The translations under genes and the position numbers were made by a program. Below are positions 63,185 to 64,000 of a stretch of 64,000 nt of DNA, piece after piece. A model generated the notes under the pieces. The model did not search any database and was not told the origin of the DNA. It worked only from the letters and a program-made list of their open reading frames with translations. Source of the stretch: Begonia masoniana. Its lineage: Eukaryota > Streptophyta > Magnoliopsida > Cucurbitales > Begoniaceae. Each line of letters starts with the position of its first letter. Position 1 is the stretch's first letter. Location: positions 71,322,573-71,386,572 of the forward strand of contig CM039502.1 of NCBI GenBank assembly GCA_022432975.1, written 5' to 3'.

Positions 63185-64000
63185 TGTTGGAATAAATCAT
63201 GAAAATTGAGTTAGTTTTGGTTGAAAGGACAAAAACCCTAGCTTTGTTGCTCAATTCTTAGGGTTATCATAGAACTTTCTTGAAATGTTGAATGTATTCT
63301 AATTGAAGTCATATAAATACAATTATTTTATCACTACGTTGTTATTAGAATAAAACTAAGAAAGACAAACTGCTATTTTTACACACTAACCAACTAATTA
63401 GCTGAAGTTTATACATTAATTCTAATATTCCCCCTAAAGATGGAGAATGAATATTAATCATTCCCATCTTGCTGAGAAGAGAATTAAACATACCAGGATA
63501 TGATGGTTTGGTAAAAAGGTCAGCTAGCTGTTGTTTTGAAGAAACATGTGATGTCTTAATGGTGCCAAATTGAAGTTATTGTCTTGTAGTGTTGCAATCA
63601 ATTTCAATATGTTTTAGTCTTTTTCATGGAACACTGGATTATCAGCAATGTGCAATGCTGCTTGATTATTGCACAACAAAAGAGGTGGTTTATGAAAAAC
63701 TCCAAAATTCGCAAGAAGAGGACGTAACCAGATTAATTCACATGTTGTGTGTGCCATCGAACGATACTAAGCTTCAGCTGTGGATTTTGAAATAGTTTAT
63801 TGCTTCTTTGATTTCCACGAAATCAAAGAGTTCCCAAGAAAAACACAAAAGCATGTAATAAATTTTTTGGAATCCGAACATGATACCCTGTCTGATCAAC
63901 AAACGCCTTCAATTGAAGAGAAGAATTAGGATAAAATAGTCCTTTTCTTGGATTTTGTTTCGGATACTTTAATACCCTGTAAGCAGCTTGTAAATGAACT
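63185..64000 (-). mobile_element. 3' part of a copia element running off the right edge
   Basis: LTR at 63185-63427 (243 bp; printed strand TGTTGGAATAAATC to TTCTAATA, one end decayed) next to a polypurine tract TCTTTAGGGGGAA (minus, 63428-63440). Pol sequence follows. The 5' half lies outside the window. Confidence 0.75.
63441..64000 (-). pseudogene. RNase H C-terminal region of the right-edge copia element
   Basis: Minus-strand reading gives HVSSKQQLADLFTKPSYPG near 63520, preceded by LLLCNNQAALHIADNPVFHE (63640-63710) and FLGNSLISWKSKKQ (63800-63850), the usual RNase H order. Stops occur between and within these blocks, so it is decayed. Confidence 0.78.

Overview
This window is repeat-dense plant nuclear DNA. 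The evidence is a nine-exon CDC48 gene with GT-AG introns, an intronless SAUR gene, and LTR retrotransposons of the plant Ty1/copia and Ty3/gypsy lineages. An angiosperm, probably a eudicot, fits best; I do not assign a species. Only two loci look like functional host genes. Most of the rest is mobile DNA, and ten insertions have exact or near-exact target-site duplications (TSDs) readable directly in the text.

Layout. 1-7697: a young Athila-like gypsy element that encodes only gag and protease, with near-identical LTRs (the 5' LTR is cut by the window edge). It sits in an older LTR of the TGTAAYRCCC type (7698-8874). 8875-12314: old unrecognised repeats, a short hairpin and a faint copia gag trace. 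12315-13173: a palindromic element with LTR-like ends and tRNA-like A/B boxes. 13198-14565: a SIRE-family solo LTR. 14571-17600: no gene seen, one CT microsatellite. 17624-22290: CDC48 on the minus strand with its TATA box.

23297-55013: a nest. Its outermost layer is an old minus-strand copia element whose two LTRs still carry matching GAGGA TSDs although they now lie 31 kb apart. Inside it lie a solo copia LTR (25415-37135, TSD AGATG) that was itself hit by a SIRE-like element (25611-36171, TSD AACCG); a chromovirus-type solo LTR (37236-39417, TSD TATAA); a small copia solo LTR (40653-41595); a second palindromic tRNA-like element (42397-42687, TSD TAAAC); a MULE-like foldback (43119-46691, TSD AAATAAATA) split by a chromovirus solo LTR (43893-46611, TSD GTTTG); and a truncated gypsy 3' LTR (47500-52735) split by another solo LTR (47762-50459, TSD TGGTC).

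55840-60313: a gypsy polyprotein tail, then a TRIM-like miniature element split by a short-LTR copia (56111-60109, TSD CCCGC). 60810-61109: a SAUR gene. 62247-62564: a hAT-like MITE. 63185-64000: the 3' part of another copia element, running off the window.

Two patterns stand out. First, nearly every LTR family here carries its own array of short CpG-containing repeats, and two unrelated superfamilies (SIRE copia and a chromovirus-type LTR) share almost the same words. Second, there is a small family of palindromic elements whose ends match chromovirus LTR ends and whose core carries Pol III-like A and B boxes. All coordinates and alignments were made by eye.
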